Below, piece after piece: positions 52,372 through 60,912 of a stretch of DNA of 64,000 bases; positions within the stretch are counted from its first letter, which is position 1, and each line of letters begins with the position of its first letter. Both the position numbers and the translations under genes were made by a program. The stretch spans positions 4,267,001-4,331,000 of the forward strand of contig NZ_CP054918.1 of assembly GCF_013364195.1 (NCBI RefSeq). The letters are read 5' to 3'. Source of the DNA: Streptomyces sp. NA04227 (GTDB taxonomy: Bacteria > Actinomycetota > Actinomycetes > Streptomycetales > Streptomycetaceae). The notes below the pieces were generated by a model that was not told where the DNA came from, ran no database searches, and saw only the letters and a program-made list of their open reading frames with translations.

Positions 52372-52668
52372 ATGACGGACACCCACCACCCGCCAGACGA
52401 GGTACGCGCAGCGCTTCGCACCCTCGCCGCCGACCACGTCGAGGCCGTACGCGCGCTGCTCGACGGCATCGCCGACCCCGTCGCGCGCGAACGCGCCGCC
52501 CGCTTCTACACCGACGAACTGCTGCCCGACGTCGTCCAAGGCGGCGCCAAGTCCGTGCGCCGCGAGGCCATCCGGGAACTGCGCGGACAGGGTCTGACCC
52601 TGCGCGAGGTGTCCGGGCTCACCGGCCTTTCCGTGCCGCGCGTCGACCAATTGGCCAAAGGCAAGTAG
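52372..52668 (+). CDS. Small helix-turn-helix protein
   Basis: The 98-residue protein has a C-terminal helix-turn-helix (GQGLTLREVSGLTGLSVPRV) and a helical N-terminal half. TACCCT lies six bases before the ATG, so the mRNA is probably leaderless. It is divergent from the operon promoter at 52298-52327 and may regulate it. Confidence 0.75.
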   Translation: MTDTHHPPDEVRAALRTLAADHVEAVRALLDGIADPVARERAARFYTDELLPDVVQGGAKSVRREAIRELRGQGLTLREVSGLTGLSVPRVDQLAKGK

Positions 52669-52695
52669 CAGCCGACGCGCGGCACGGAGGGAACC

Positions 52696-53466
52696 TCACG
52701 CGGCGCGCACGCTGCCCGGCCCGCCGGAACCCAGCGCGGCGACCAGGGCCGGAACGTTGCGCCACAACCACACGCGGCGCCCCAGCTCGTCACGGTCCAC
52801 CGGCGCCGTGCATCCCGCCCCGGTCGAGCACGTCACCCGCGGCGGCTCGCCGGGCCCGGTATGCAGCGTCAGCTCACCCGCGCACCACGGGCACACCCGG
52901 TCCGGAACCACAGTCGCCCGGTCATCGAGGCCGAGCTCGCGCAGCAGCCGGGCCTCACAGCGTCGCGCGGCCTGGTGCGCCTCGTGCAGTAGGTGCTCGG
53001 GCAGCTCGCCGAACGGCGCCGCGAACAGGGTCCCATCGCGGCCCTGCTCGGGTGTGGTGTCCTCGTCGAGCAGCCTGCCCTCGACCCACACCACGGCCCA
53101 CGGCAGCCCGTGCGCCCGGCTGCCCGGCGAGGTTGGGCTGCGGAATGTCCAGCGCCGCGGGTCATCCAGGCTCGCGCGCTGCACGACGGCGGCGAGGGTG
53201 TCGGCGAGGTCGAACACCGCGCGCTCGATGACGAGGCCGGTGTCGAGGGCGGAGAGGTTGAGCGGGGCAGGGTGCTCGCGCAGCACCAACGGCGCCCGCT
53301 CGACCAGGGGTTCATCATCGACGGGGCGCAGGGTGTGCGCGAGCTGTCGCGGCGGCCACACCTCGGCCGGCGCGGTTTCGATCGCGAGCAGCAGCTCGCC
53401 CCACCGGTCCCGGATCGTGCGCAGTGCCGCGGCACCATCCCGGCGGGCGCTCTCGGCGGTAGTCAT
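52696..53466 (-). CDS. Zinc-ribbon-containing phage/mobile-element protein
   Basis: The 256-residue protein has a C-terminal zinc ribbon pattern (CPWCAGELTLHTG, then RVTCSTGAGCTAP) and a helical N-terminal region. Similar proteins are common in actinophage early regions near DNA-processing genes. GAAAGGAAGTGCACCC precedes ATG 53466. Function unknown. Confidence 0.7.
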   Translation of the reverse strand: MTTAESARRDGAAALRTIRDRWGELLLAIETAPAEVWPPRQLAHTLRPVDDEPLVERAPLVLREHPAPLNLSALDTGLVIERAVFDLADTLAAVVQRASLDDPRRWTFRSPTSPGSRAHGLPWAVVWVEGRLLDEDTTPEQGRDGTLFAAPFGELPEHLLHEAHQAARRCEARLLRELGLDDRATVVPDRVCPWCAGELTLHTGPGEPPRVTCSTGAGCTAPVDRDELGRRVWLWRNVPALVAALGSGGPGSVRAA

Positions 53467-53486
53467 GGGTGCACTTCCTTTCTGGG

Positions 53487-54980
53487 TCACGCGGCGGCCG
53501 CCGTATCGGCGTTGATGCGGTCGAGCAGCAGCCGCAGGGCTGCCGCGGCCTGCTGCGGCACCACCCCGTTACCGAGCGCCTTGAGCTGCGCCGCGCGGGA
53601 GAGGCCCGGAACCCCGGTGACGTGCCCGGCGTCAAGGCCCATCAGCCACTCAACAAACGGCGGGTCTAGGCGGCCTCGATCGTCAGTTGGCCGGGGAGCG
53701 GGCCGGGTGAGCCGTTCCCATCGGCCGACCGCTTGCGCGTACGCGCCCCAATCGACGTCGTCGCGTTCGACAGGTAGACCTGATGCCCCTGCGCCGCTCT
53801 CTCCTCCGCTGTCGCGTAGTTCGATCCGTGGTCGCTCGCTGAGGGCGTGGGCAGCAGCGCCGGGGCAATCGGCTCCAACGAGGGGCGTACCGAAGCGCCG
53901 GGCGAGGGCGACTGATTGCTGCCATACGGCGTCGCCGTGCGAGTCGGCAGCAGCCGGGCCGCTGTGCTCGCCAGGGTCAGACTCCCGTCCCCGTGCTTCT
54001 GGTTCGGGCTTCCCTTGGTGCCGTCGCTCGCCCGGGGCGTGGGGAGCAGCGTCGCGGCGTCCGTCAGCGTCTTGCCGTGTCCCTCGCCGTACGGTGCCCC
54101 GTCCCGGCGCCGGGTTCGCGTTCCTCGGGAATCCGCCACAGTCGGCGTCGGCAGCAGGTGCTCGACCTCGTCGGCCAGATTCGGCCCGTGCCCGCCCCTC
54201 TTGCGCTTGTCCGGATGCTGCGACCCCCCGTTCGAGCCCAGGTTCGAGGTCGGTGTCTTCAGCAGCCGCACCCGCGAGCGCAAGGTGCCGACCCCGCGCC
54301 GGTTCATCGGTCCGGGCCCGTTCGCCTCGCTCGCCGTCGGCGTGGGCAGCAGCGTCCCCGCCACCGAGGGCAACCCGTCCGGGTACCCCACTCCCTTGCC
54401 GTCCCGCGCCCGCGGTGTCGGCAGGCCAGGCAACGACGAATACCCGCTCTCGCTGGTGGGGAGCGCCGATCTCCGAAGCGCGTACGCTCGCCCACTCCGC
54501 ATCGAACCCGAGGCCGGCCAGGTCGCCAAGTACGGCGCCGAGTGCTCGCAAAGCAGGCTCAGCGCTTGTGTCTCCCAGACACCACGGGCAGGGCTCCATA
54601 TCGCTATGAGCCTGCGTCGAGAGGATGCCGCGGACATTCTCAATCACCACCAAGGAGGGTCGAAGGAAGCTGATAGCGCGCGCCACGTGCAGCCACAGAC
54701 CGGACCGGGTGCCCTCGGCGATACCGGCCCGGCGGCCGGCGAGGCTCAGGTCGGTGCACGGGAACCCGGCACACACGACGTCGACGGGCTCGACGTCGTG
54801 AAAGTCGAGCGCGGACAGGTCGCCGAGGTTGGGAACGTCGGGCCAGTGCCGGGTGAGGATCGCCGAGGCGTGCGGGTCGATCTCGCTGTGCCAAGCGACC
54901 TCACCACCGACCACGGACCGCACGCCCTCGTCAAGGCCGCCGTATCCACTGCACAGGCTGCCGATACGAACGTCACTCAC
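53487..54980 (-). CDS. DNA (cytosine-5) methyltransferase, reading frame disturbed in the middle
   Basis: In one open frame of 497 codons the N-terminal part has IGSLCSGYGGLDEG (SAM), DVVCAGFPCTDLSLAG with the catalytic Pro-Cys, VVIENVRGIL (ENV) and APHQRERVFVVAW. The C-terminus has WGAYAQAVGRWERL and AQLKALGNGVVPQQAA (motif X). Between about 54460 and 53800 the codon bias of this frame collapses, while another frame looks coding. GTG 54980 overlaps the previous stop. It may methylate phage DNA against host restriction. Confidence 0.8.
   Translation of the reverse strand: MSDVRIGSLCSGYGGLDEGVRSVVGGEVAWHSEIDPHASAILTRHWPDVPNLGDLSALDFHDVEPVDVVCAGFPCTDLSLAGRRAGIAEGTRSGLWLHVARAISFLRPSLVVIENVRGILSTQAHSDMEPCPWCLGDTSAEPALRALGAVLGDLAGLGFDAEWASVRASEIGAPHQRERVFVVAWPADTAGAGRQGSGVPGRVALGGGDAAAHADGERGERARTDEPARGRHLALAGAAAEDTDLEPGLERGVAASGQAQEGRARAESGRRGRAPAADADCGGFPRNANPAPGRGTVRRGTRQDADGRRDAAPHAPGERRHQGKPEPEARGRESDPGEHSGPAAADSHGDAVWQQSVALARRFGTPLVGADCPGAAAHALSERPRIELRDSGGESGAGASGLPVERDDVDWGAYAQAVGRWERLTRPAPRPTDDRGRLDPPFVEWLMGLDAGHVTGVPGLSRAAQLKALGNGVVPQQAAAALRLLLDRINADTAAAA
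53666..54643 (-). other. Second coding-like frame inside the methylase gene
   Basis: An overlapping frame of 325 codons contains a recurring LLPTPTAS(D/E)-type unit (for example LLPTPTASEANGPG, LLPTPTVADSRG, LLPTPRASDGTKG, LLPTPSASDHG). Over 128 codons (54352-53969) I count 90 percent G/C at third positions here, against 61 percent for the methylase frame. It ends at a TAG at 53666 just before the methylase C-terminal motif. Confidence 0.55.
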
Positions 54981-55348
54981 GCGGCACGCTCCTCGTCTGC
55001 CCGTCGGGTGAGCAGGCCCTCGACGTGCGCGGCCAGGCCCGGCCAGTCCGGAGCCCCGCAGGCACGCTGTGTGTTGGCGAGGTAGGCGCCGAGGCGCTGC
55101 ACCGTGGCCTCGGTTTCGGTGAGTCGCTGCTCGGACCGTTCGAGCCGGGCCTCGGCAGCGACGAGGGCCTGCTCGGCTGCGGCATACCGTGCGCGCAGGG
55201 TGCGCGCCGTGGCCTGCGCCCCGCCGTTGCTGCGCCGCGCGGCGTCGAGGCTGTAAAGGCCGGTGCGCAGCAGCTCGGCCTCGCCAGTGAGCAGCGTGCC
55301 CCGCTCCGCGCGGTCGACCAGGTGCAGCAGCGCCGCAACGTCGGTCAC
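54977..55348 (-). CDS. Coiled-coil hypothetical protein
   Basis: This 123-residue protein has a long Ala/Glu/Arg helix (about 50-95, AAEQALVAAEARLERSEQRL). It overlaps the methylase start and the preceding gene's stop by four bases each. No family recognised. Confidence 0.7.
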   Translation of the reverse strand: MTDVAALLHLVDRAERGTLLTGEAELLRTGLYSLDAARRSNGGAQATARTLRARYAAAEQALVAAEARLERSEQRLTETEATVQRLGAYLANTQRACGAPDWPGLAAHVEGLLTRRADEERAA

Positions 55349-55578
55349 TGGAACCCCACCGCCTTCGGGGCCTGCTTGGGCTGCTCGGGCACGACGTACG
55401 CGACGGTGAGCGCGCGGCCGTGGACGCGCAGCACTGCGTCGGTGGCGGGCTGGCCCGCGCTGCCGAGTTCACCGCGTACGACGTCGAGGAGTTCGGCGAG
55501 GTCGACGAGCGAGGCCGGAAGCGGAAGGGTGCGCTCGGCCCGTATCTCGTGCACCTCGCGACGGGGAGGAACGGACAA
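55345..55578 (-). CDS. Small hypothetical protein
   Basis: This 77-residue protein (LSVPPRREVHEIRAERTLPL, then LVDLAELLDVVRGELGSAGQ) has no known family. I chose TTG 55578 because GGAG lies eight bases upstream; GTG 55587 is the alternative. It is coupled to the next gene by overlap. Confidence 0.6.
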   Translation of the reverse strand: MSVPPRREVHEIRAERTLPLPASLVDLAELLDVVRGELGSAGQPATDAVLRVHGRALTVAYVVPEQPKQAPKAVGFQ

Positions 55579-55657
55579 GGGAATCACTCCAATTCGGAAA
55601 GGTGTGGCCGCCCGTACGCGCGCGTAGGGCGCGCTCGACCGGTCGCGCGAGCCGCGC

Positions 55658-55849
55658 TCAGAGCGGCGGTTGGCTGGTCTGCGGGGCGGGGGTGGTTTCG
55701 GTGAGCTGCCATCCGTCGGCGGCGAGGGCTGCGAGGACGGCCTCGGCGTCGGCCAGGGCTGCCGGGTCGACGGGCTGCGGTGCGCGGTGGATGCCCGGGC
55801 GCCGGGAGGCGAGGGCGCCGGCGAGGGCGGCACGTTCGGCGCCGGTCAT
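55658..55849 (-). CDS. Small hypothetical protein
   Basis: The 63-residue Ala/Pro-rich protein (MTGAERAALAGALASRRPGI) overlaps the upstream zinc-finger-like gene by four bases (ATGA). No function can be given. Confidence 0.6.
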   Translation of the reverse strand: MTGAERAALAGALASRRPGIHRAPQPVDPAALADAEAVLAALAADGWQLTETTPAPQTSQPPL

Positions 55850-56541
55850 GCCGCAGCCCCGCCGTTGTCGTCAGTGATGCGGGCGTAGAACTGCTGCCGG
55901 GCGTCGTGGGTGTGCTCGCGCAGTTCGCGCCCGCTGGGGGTCTTGCAGCGGTGGCGGGCGGCGGCGCGGCACGTGGGCACCGGGCAGGCGACGGCCAGTT
56001 CGGGGAAGCGTTCGCGCTGGGCGCCGAGACCGGCCGCGGCGAGCTGTTGCGCGGCGTCGGCCGGTACGTACACGCGGGCCTCGGCGACACCGGCGACGAG
56101 CTCGGCAACGCGCTGGGCACGGGCGTTGTTCAGGGCGGCGCGGTAGAGGGCGGGCGAGGTCTGGCCGGTGGCCACGGCGGCGCGGGTGTCGGCGAGTTCG
56201 GCGCGGTAGGCGGCGACATCGTCGGGGTCCGCGGCCGGTACGGGGTCCGTGTGGCGGTTCATGAGCGCGTGCCGGTGCTCGGCCCATACGGCGAGCAGGT
56301 GGTGCGGCTCGATCGCGAAATAGCGGGCGGTGCGGTCGCCGCGGTGCTGCTCGTAGTACCGGCGCACGGCGGTCGTGGCGTCCCATGAGCCGTCGGCGAG
56401 GGTGGCGGGGACGTGGGAGAGGGCGGCGGCCCATTCGTCGATGGTGCGGGCGGCCTGGTGCTCGTCGACGAGGCTTCGGCGCACGCGGCTGTCGAGGGTG
56501 GCGGCGTAGTTGAGCAGGGCTGCTATCTGGCGTCGGTTCAC
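55846..56541 (-). CDS. Zinc-finger-like mobile-element protein
   Basis: The 231-residue protein ends in a Cys/His motif (CPVPTCRAAARHRCKTPSGR, then HTHDARQQFY) found in many actinobacterial phage and plasmid proteins, thought to bind nucleic acid. GGGAGCAAGCCCA precedes GTG 56541, which overlaps the previous stop. Confidence 0.75.
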   Translation of the reverse strand: MNRRQIAALLNYAATLDSRVRRSLVDEHQAARTIDEWAAALSHVPATLADGSWDATTAVRRYYEQHRGDRTARYFAIEPHHLLAVWAEHRHALMNRHTDPVPAADPDDVAAYRAELADTRAAVATGQTSPALYRAALNNARAQRVAELVAGVAEARVYVPADAAQQLAAAGLGAQRERFPELAVACPVPTCRAAARHRCKTPSGRELREHTHDARQQFYARITDDNGGAAA

Positions 56542-57461
56542 TGGGCTTGCTCCCGTTCGAGCAGGGCGAGGCCGGCGAGCAGGGTGTCGCTGTGGCCGGC
56601 TGCGGGGCGGCGCATCGGCACGACGTTCCCGGCCGCCATGGCCGGACCGGTGGGGGCGCTTGCGGGCAGGCTGGGAAGCGCGCGCCATCCGGGGAGGAAG
56701 TACCGGCCTGACTGGGGGCGGCTGCGGGCGTTGTCCCACATGCCGCGGGCGTGGTCGACGAGGACGGGCACGGTGCAGCGGTCGATCAAGGCGTGCAGCA
56801 GCAGCCACTCGTCGGCCGACAGTTCCCACCCGACGACGAGGCCGGCCGCAGTCATGGCATCGACCAGGGGACGCACCGGTTCGGCGATCCGTGGTGCCGA
56901 ACTCGCGCGGGGGGCTTGCTTGTTGGTACCCCCGTAGGGGGTACTCGGGTCGGGTCGGGTCTGGTCTACGCGCGCGCCCGTGAGGCGTCCGCCGTGACGG
57001 TCCCCGGTGACCTGCGGTTCCGCCTGAAAACCGAGGTCTGATTCGGGGGCCGGTTGGGTTTCGTTTCGCGTCGCGTTCGTCGGCGAATCGGATGCGTTTC
57101 GGGGCCGGTTCGCGTCCCGGTTGCGCTGGTGCTGCTTGCGCTGCGCGTCCTTGCTGCGGCCCTCGCGGACCTGGGTGCGCGTCGGGTTGGGCACGAGGTA
57201 GTCGTGCAGCACGTAGTCGCCGGCCTCGGGTTGCGGGCAGCGTGCGCAGGTGTGCCCCTGCTCGTGCAGCAGCCCCACCGACACGAGCTTGCGCAGTTGC
57301 GGGGCGGTGCCGTAGTCGCGTGCGACAGCGCCGAGCACCACCCCGTCGGTCAGGTGCTGCCCGGCGTACGACAGGAGGCGAGCGAACAGGCCAGCGGCGG
57401 CGTTGCCCGCGCTGCGCACCTTCGGGTGACTGTGGAACCCGTCATCCAACTTGGTCCACAC
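56538..57461 (-). CDS. Replication-initiation-type DNA-binding protein
   Basis: The 307-residue protein starts VWTKLDDGFHSHPKVRSAGN, the opening of many phage replisome organisers or DnaD-like proteins. A winged-helix-like N-terminal domain follows (about 1-90, with CARCPQPEAGDYVLHDYL), then a basic linker and a helical C-terminal domain. GGGAGGAGGCACCGGGCCC precedes GTG 57461. A long upstream extension of the frame overlaps RuvC and is rejected. Confidence 0.7.
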   Translation of the reverse strand: MWTKLDDGFHSHPKVRSAGNAAAGLFARLLSYAGQHLTDGVVLGAVARDYGTAPQLRKLVSVGLLHEQGHTCARCPQPEAGDYVLHDYLVPNPTRTQVREGRSKDAQRKQHQRNRDANRPRNASDSPTNATRNETQPAPESDLGFQAEPQVTGDRHGGRLTGARVDQTRPDPSTPYGGTNKQAPRASSAPRIAEPVRPLVDAMTAAGLVVGWELSADEWLLLHALIDRCTVPVLVDHARGMWDNARSRPQSGRYFLPGWRALPSLPASAPTGPAMAAGNVVPMRRPAAGHSDTLLAGLALLEREQAQ

Positions 57462-58062
57462 GGGCCCGGTGCCTCCTCCCTGGTGTGGCGGGGGCCTCGG
57501 GCAGGAAGTCGGGCCACTGGACCCCGTCGAGGGCCCGCAGGTGCTGCTCGGGCACCGTGGCGAGGGGCGCGCCGAGGCGGTGCCGTCCCATGGCGGCGAG
57601 CACGTAGGCGTCGGCCTCGTTGTCGTTGGCGACGTCGACGGCGTACCGGTCGCGGACGGCGTCGAGCACGTCCTGCTTGGGGGCGTTGCCGCGGCCGGTG
57701 GCGTACTGGGCCCGGCAGGCGGGCGGCACGATCGCGACGGGCAACTCGCGGGCGTGCAGGGCGTCGACGACGAGCCACCACAGTCCGGCCCGGTCCCACG
57801 TGCCCGCCCCCTGCGAGCCGTATGAGGGGCCCTCGACGAGGACGAGGTCGGGCCGGCCGGTGGCGAGCAGGATCTCGGCGAGCAGGGACCGCAGCCGTGT
57901 CCGACGGGCGCCCGCGCGGTCGGACACACGGCCGGTGCTGCGCACGGTGCGCGCCCATCCGGGGCCCGCGATGCCCGTTGCGCGCAGCGAGAGATCGAGG
58001 CCGATCACGCGCGGGGCCCCGGCCGTGTCCGACAGTGCCGCGGGTGCAAACAGGCTGGTCAC
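57442..58062 (-). CDS. RuvC-like Holliday junction resolvase
   Basis: The 206-residue RNase H-fold nuclease has acidic residues in VIGLDLSLRATGIA, LVLVEGPSYG and DVANDNEADAYVLAAMG, the family's catalytic set. It would resolve replication or recombination intermediates before packaging. It is coupled to recT upstream. Confidence 0.85.
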   Translation of the reverse strand: MTSLFAPAALSDTAGAPRVIGLDLSLRATGIAGPGWARTVRSTGRVSDRAGARRTRLRSLLAEILLATGRPDLVLVEGPSYGSQGAGTWDRAGLWWLVVDALHARELPVAIVPPACRAQYATGRGNAPKQDVLDAVRDRYAVDVANDNEADAYVLAAMGRHRLGAPLATVPEQHLRALDGVQWPDFLPEAPATPGRRHRARVDQVG

Positions 58063-58928
58063 GAGGCATCCGTCGCCGTGTCGGACGGGCTGTCAGACGC
58101 AGGGTCGGACGGCTCGCCGGTGGTGTCGGACGCGTCGACGGTCTCGCCCTCGATGTAGTCGGGCACGGCGTCGATTCCGTCCGCCGTGGCGTCCCGGCGC
58201 ACCATGCCGTCGTGGGCGACGGCCTGCGCGAGCTCGCTCGATTTCGGCAGCAACTTGAAGAGCTGGCGTATGGCGGTCTTCTTGGCCATGGCGTCGTAGT
58301 CGGTGCGCCACGGTCCCGAGTCCCGCGCCTTGGAACGGCGGCGCACCGCCTCGATGTCACCGGGCGACAGCACGACGAACGCGCTCCCGCCGTTCTTCAG
58401 CCGGGCAACGGCGTAGTACGCGACAGGTTGACCGCGGTCGGCGGCCATCGACGGCACGTGGCGCAGCACCGGATCGAGCCCGTACGCATAGGTGAACTCG
58501 TCGTCGGCATAGACGACTTGAGCGTCAAGGCCAGCGGCGAGGGGGTGCTGCCAGAACAGCTTGATCATGCCCTGATAGCCGATGACGAGCTGCACCTCGT
58601 AGACGCGCGCGTCCTTGTTGAAGAACGGCAGCAGGTACGCCTCGCCGAGTGCGCCCCCGGGTTCGAGGCCGAGCTGCGCGCACGTCATGAGCGCACCACC
58701 GAACGAGGCGCGGGTGCACTCCGCGAGGTGCCGCACCCGGCGCAGCTCGGTCAACGCGATCCGGGCTATCCGGTCCGGCGTGAGGTGCTGGGGCAGCGCA
58801 CGGGCGAGCTCGCCGCGCATCTCCTGCACGAACTGCGAGAGCGGCTGCTGTCCGGCGGGGGCAACCTGCTTGCCGGTGGCCTTGGTCTGCGCGCGCTTGG
58901 CAACGCGCTGCGTCAGTTCGGTACTCAC
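58059..58928 (-). CDS. recT: RecT-family single-strand annealing protein
   Basis: The 289-residue protein has the RecT core: ARIALTELRRVRHLAECTRA, LGLEPGGALGEAYLLPF, VQLVIGYQGMIKLFWQHP and RRRSKARDSGPW. The C-terminus is an Asp/Ser/Thr-rich tail. With the adjacent YqaJ exonuclease it forms a phage recombination pair. GTG 58928 overlaps the exonuclease stop. Confidence 0.92.
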   Translation of the reverse strand: MSTELTQRVAKRAQTKATGKQVAPAGQQPLSQFVQEMRGELARALPQHLTPDRIARIALTELRRVRHLAECTRASFGGALMTCAQLGLEPGGALGEAYLLPFFNKDARVYEVQLVIGYQGMIKLFWQHPLAAGLDAQVVYADDEFTYAYGLDPVLRHVPSMAADRGQPVAYYAVARLKNGGSAFVVLSPGDIEAVRRRSKARDSGPWRTDYDAMAKKTAIRQLFKLLPKSSELAQAVAHDGMVRRDATADGIDAVPDYIEGETVDASDTTGEPSDPASDSPSDTATDAS

Positions 58929-59977
58929 TTCTTCCCCTTCTGGGCAGGCACGAGCAGACGCCGCGCACGGTGCGCGCGGTAGAGGTCGGGGTGTTCGGCG
59001 GCCAGGCGCTTGACGTCGAGCGCGGGCCGCGGCCGGGTGTACTGCGCGGCGAGGTCGGGGTGCGCCTCGGCGAAACGCTTCGAGGCGAAGGTGCCGTTGC
59101 GGCGCCACGTGAACGCGGTCTCGCCGCGCACCTGCACCACCTCGGCCGCGCCCGCGATCGTCTTCAACCGGGCTTCGACGGCTCGGCGTTCGTCGGCGAG
59201 ATCGGCCTCGCGAGCCTTTACCGTGGCGAGCTCGTCGAGCAGGGGCTGCACCTCGGCGGGATCGGCGAGCGTGACGGCGTCCGGTTCGACCTCGTACAGG
59301 TGGGCGAGCAGGTCGGCCGTTGCCGGGGACTCGTCCACGGGCGGCGGAGTCCGGTCCTGTACGCGCTGCCAGAACTCGCCGGCGAGCTGCACCAGGTGCT
59401 CGACGAGCTGTTCGTCGCGCTCGACGCGGTGCACGACGAGGCGCTGCCCGCCGATCAGTGCGGCGACGTGCGCCTGCGAGTAGCCGGTCACCGCGAGGTA
59501 CCAGTGCGTTTGCAGCGCGGGCCCGTCAGGTACCCCCTCGCGCCACTCGTCGAGTTGGTAGGCGCTGCGGGTCTTGATCTCCAGTACGCCGACGGAACCG
59601 ACCGTGCCCGGTTCGAGGGCGAGGCGATCGACGTTCGCGAGCATCCACGGGCGGTCGACGTGCGCGAGCGTCCCCGGGCCGAGCGTGACGTGCAGTCCGG
59701 TGCGCTCGGCGAACACCTCGGCGACCATGGGTTCGAGGGTGTGCCCCCAGAACGCGGACTCGTCGAGGTCGGTGTCACGCGGCAGTTCGGGTAATTCGCC
59801 GACCTTGTCGAGGTAGACCTCAAGCGGACCGCGGTACTTGTCCATGCCGAGCACCGCGGCCACGTCCGAACCGCCCACCCCGCGGCGGCGCGTGGCGAAC
59901 CAGTCCTCGCGGCTGAGCCCCGGCGGGGCGACCACGCGGCCGGTGGGTGTCGCAAGTGCGGAGTGCCCGGCGGTCAC
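58925..59977 (-). CDS. YqaJ-type recombination exonuclease
   Basis: The 350-residue PD-(D/E)XK nuclease has the family motifs GGSDVAAVLGMDKYRGPLEV, FWGHTLEPMVAEVFAERTG, the catalytic GVLEIKT and QTHWYLAVTGY. It would make 3' single strands for RecT. A coiled coil near 240-275 follows the nuclease core. Confidence 0.92.
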   Translation of the reverse strand: MTAGHSALATPTGRVVAPPGLSREDWFATRRRGVGGSDVAAVLGMDKYRGPLEVYLDKVGELPELPRDTDLDESAFWGHTLEPMVAEVFAERTGLHVTLGPGTLAHVDRPWMLANVDRLALEPGTVGSVGVLEIKTRSAYQLDEWREGVPDGPALQTHWYLAVTGYSQAHVAALIGGQRLVVHRVERDEQLVEHLVQLAGEFWQRVQDRTPPPVDESPATADLLAHLYEVEPDAVTLADPAEVQPLLDELATVKAREADLADERRAVEARLKTIAGAAEVVQVRGETAFTWRRNGTFASKRFAEAHPDLAAQYTRPRPALDVKRLAAEHPDLYRAHRARRLLVPAQKGKK

Positions 59978-60189
59978 GGTCGCACCTTCAACAGGTCGTC
60001 ACTGGCGAGGCCGTAGGGCGAAGCGAGGGCGACCAACGTCGGCATGGCAGGCGCGCGTTGCCCGGAGAGCAGGGCGGACAGCGTGCTTTCGGGCACTCCA
60101 GTGGTGCGGGAGATGGCGGCGGCACTCTCGTCCCCGTGGCGCCGAGCATGCTTGATGAGGGCCGCGCGGTTCAGGCGTAGAACTGGCAA
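59974..60189 (-). CDS. Cro-like helix-turn-helix protein, first gene of the leftward early operon
   Basis: This 71-residue protein has a helix-turn-helix (SAAAISRTTGVPESTLSALL). I place the start at TTG 60189, near GGGACG; an upstream ATG at 60243 would extend the protein through the operator palindrome. It is divergent from the repressor gene and overlaps the exonuclease gene, as Cro does in lambda-type switches. Confidence 0.65.
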   Translation of the reverse strand: MPVLRLNRAALIKHARRHGDESAAAISRTTGVPESTLSALLSGQRAPAMPTLVALASPYGLASDDLLKVRP

Positions 60190-60208
60190 GGCAGACGTCC
60201 CATCTTTC

Positions 60209-60236
60209 TTCCGAGGAAGGTTGATCTTCCTCGGAA
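60209..60236. promoter_or_regulatory. Operator palindrome in the immunity region
   Basis: An exact 11-bp inverted repeat (TTCCGAGGAAG / CTTCCTCGGAA) with a 6-base spacer lies just downstream of the leftward -10 element, over the expected transcription start. Each arm is itself nearly palindromic, as if two dimers bind. Confidence 0.7.
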
Positions 60237-60238
60237 GG

Positions 60239-60268
60239 AACATATGCGACACGAGTTCGATCGGACAA
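60239..60268 (-). promoter_or_regulatory. Leftward early promoter
   Basis: On the minus strand TTGTCC (60268-60263) and TATGTT (60244-60239) are 18 bases apart. It would drive the Cro-like, exonuclease, RecT and downstream genes and is placed to be shut by the operator at 60209-60236. Confidence 0.6.
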
Positions 60269-60378
60269 GGAGATATGCCACTGGCAAGGTCCAGTGAGTT
60301 AGAATTTCCAACTGAGTCCAAGCCAGGGTGGGGAGGGGATGCCCGGGAAAGTCCGCGTATGGTGCACTCGATTCTCGC

Positions 60379-60417
60379 CTAGCTTCCTTCCGCGATCGAA
60401 AGGAGTGTCTAGCTTCC
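60379..60417. promoter_or_regulatory. Two CTAGCTTCC repeats upstream of the repressor gene
   Basis: CTAGCTTCC occurs at 60379-60387 and 60409-60417, 30 bases apart (about three helical turns). The second covers the -35 area of the rightward promoter. They share TTCC with the palindrome and may be autoregulatory sites. Confidence 0.45.
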
Positions 60418-60429
60418 GCGCGCGGTAGA

Positions 60430-60435
60430 TAAGGT
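60430..60435 (+). promoter_or_regulatory. Leaderless -10 element of the repressor gene
   Basis: TAAGGT is followed by six bases and the ATG at 60442, the spacing of leaderless actinobacterial promoters. No Shine-Dalgarno sequence is present. Confidence 0.6.
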
Positions 60436-60441
60436 GCGCCC

Positions 60442-60888
60442 ATGAACGCCACAGCAAGCGTCGCCCTGGCGCGAACCTTCGGCGCCTTCGTCAAAGCAGC
60501 AGCCCTCAAGGCGGGCTACCCCGTAGACGATCAGCGCAGCGGGGCCAGAAGTCGACTCGCGGTCGACGCCGGCATGAGTCCGGCCACCGTGAGCCGCATT
60601 CTCAACGGCCAATCGCTGCCTGACCCGAACCATCTTGAGGGACTGTCGCGAGCGATCCATGTCCCGGTGAGTCAACTTCTCGTTCGATCAGGTGTCGTGA
60701 GCGAGGGCGCTCTCAGTGGTGCTGCACCTTCTGCGGTCCCGCCCCTCAGCGTCGAGGACATCGCGGAAGCGCTGGGGATCAGGAGCCCGAACAACGTGGA
60801 ACTGCTCCGCGGGCTCGTTCGCACGCTGCAACAGACAGAAGGAATCGACGAGTCGGGCCACGGCGGAGAACAAGCTCACACGCGTTGA
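60442..60888 (+). CDS. XRE-family prophage repressor
   Basis: The 148-residue protein has a helix-turn-helix at about 34-72 (SRLAVDAGMSPATVSRILNG) with a C-terminal helical part (LSVEDIAEALGIRSPNNVEL) for dimerisation. It is expressed opposite to the early operon from a leaderless promoter and lies among operator-like repeats, so it is the likely lysogeny repressor. Confidence 0.82.
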   Translation: MNATASVALARTFGAFVKAAALKAGYPVDDQRSGARSRLAVDAGMSPATVSRILNGQSLPDPNHLEGLSRAIHVPVSQLLVRSGVVSEGALSGAAPSAVPPLSVEDIAEALGIRSPNNVELLRGLVRTLQQTEGIDESGHGGEQAHTR

Positions 60889-60912
60889 GCCTCCCCCAGA
60901 GGAAAGCCCTAA

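Noticed and set aside
57462..57929. N-terminal extension of the replication protein frame
   Set aside because: It overlaps the RuvC-like gene and is Arg/Pro/Ser-rich; GTG 57461 has a strong ribosome site and family-like opening.
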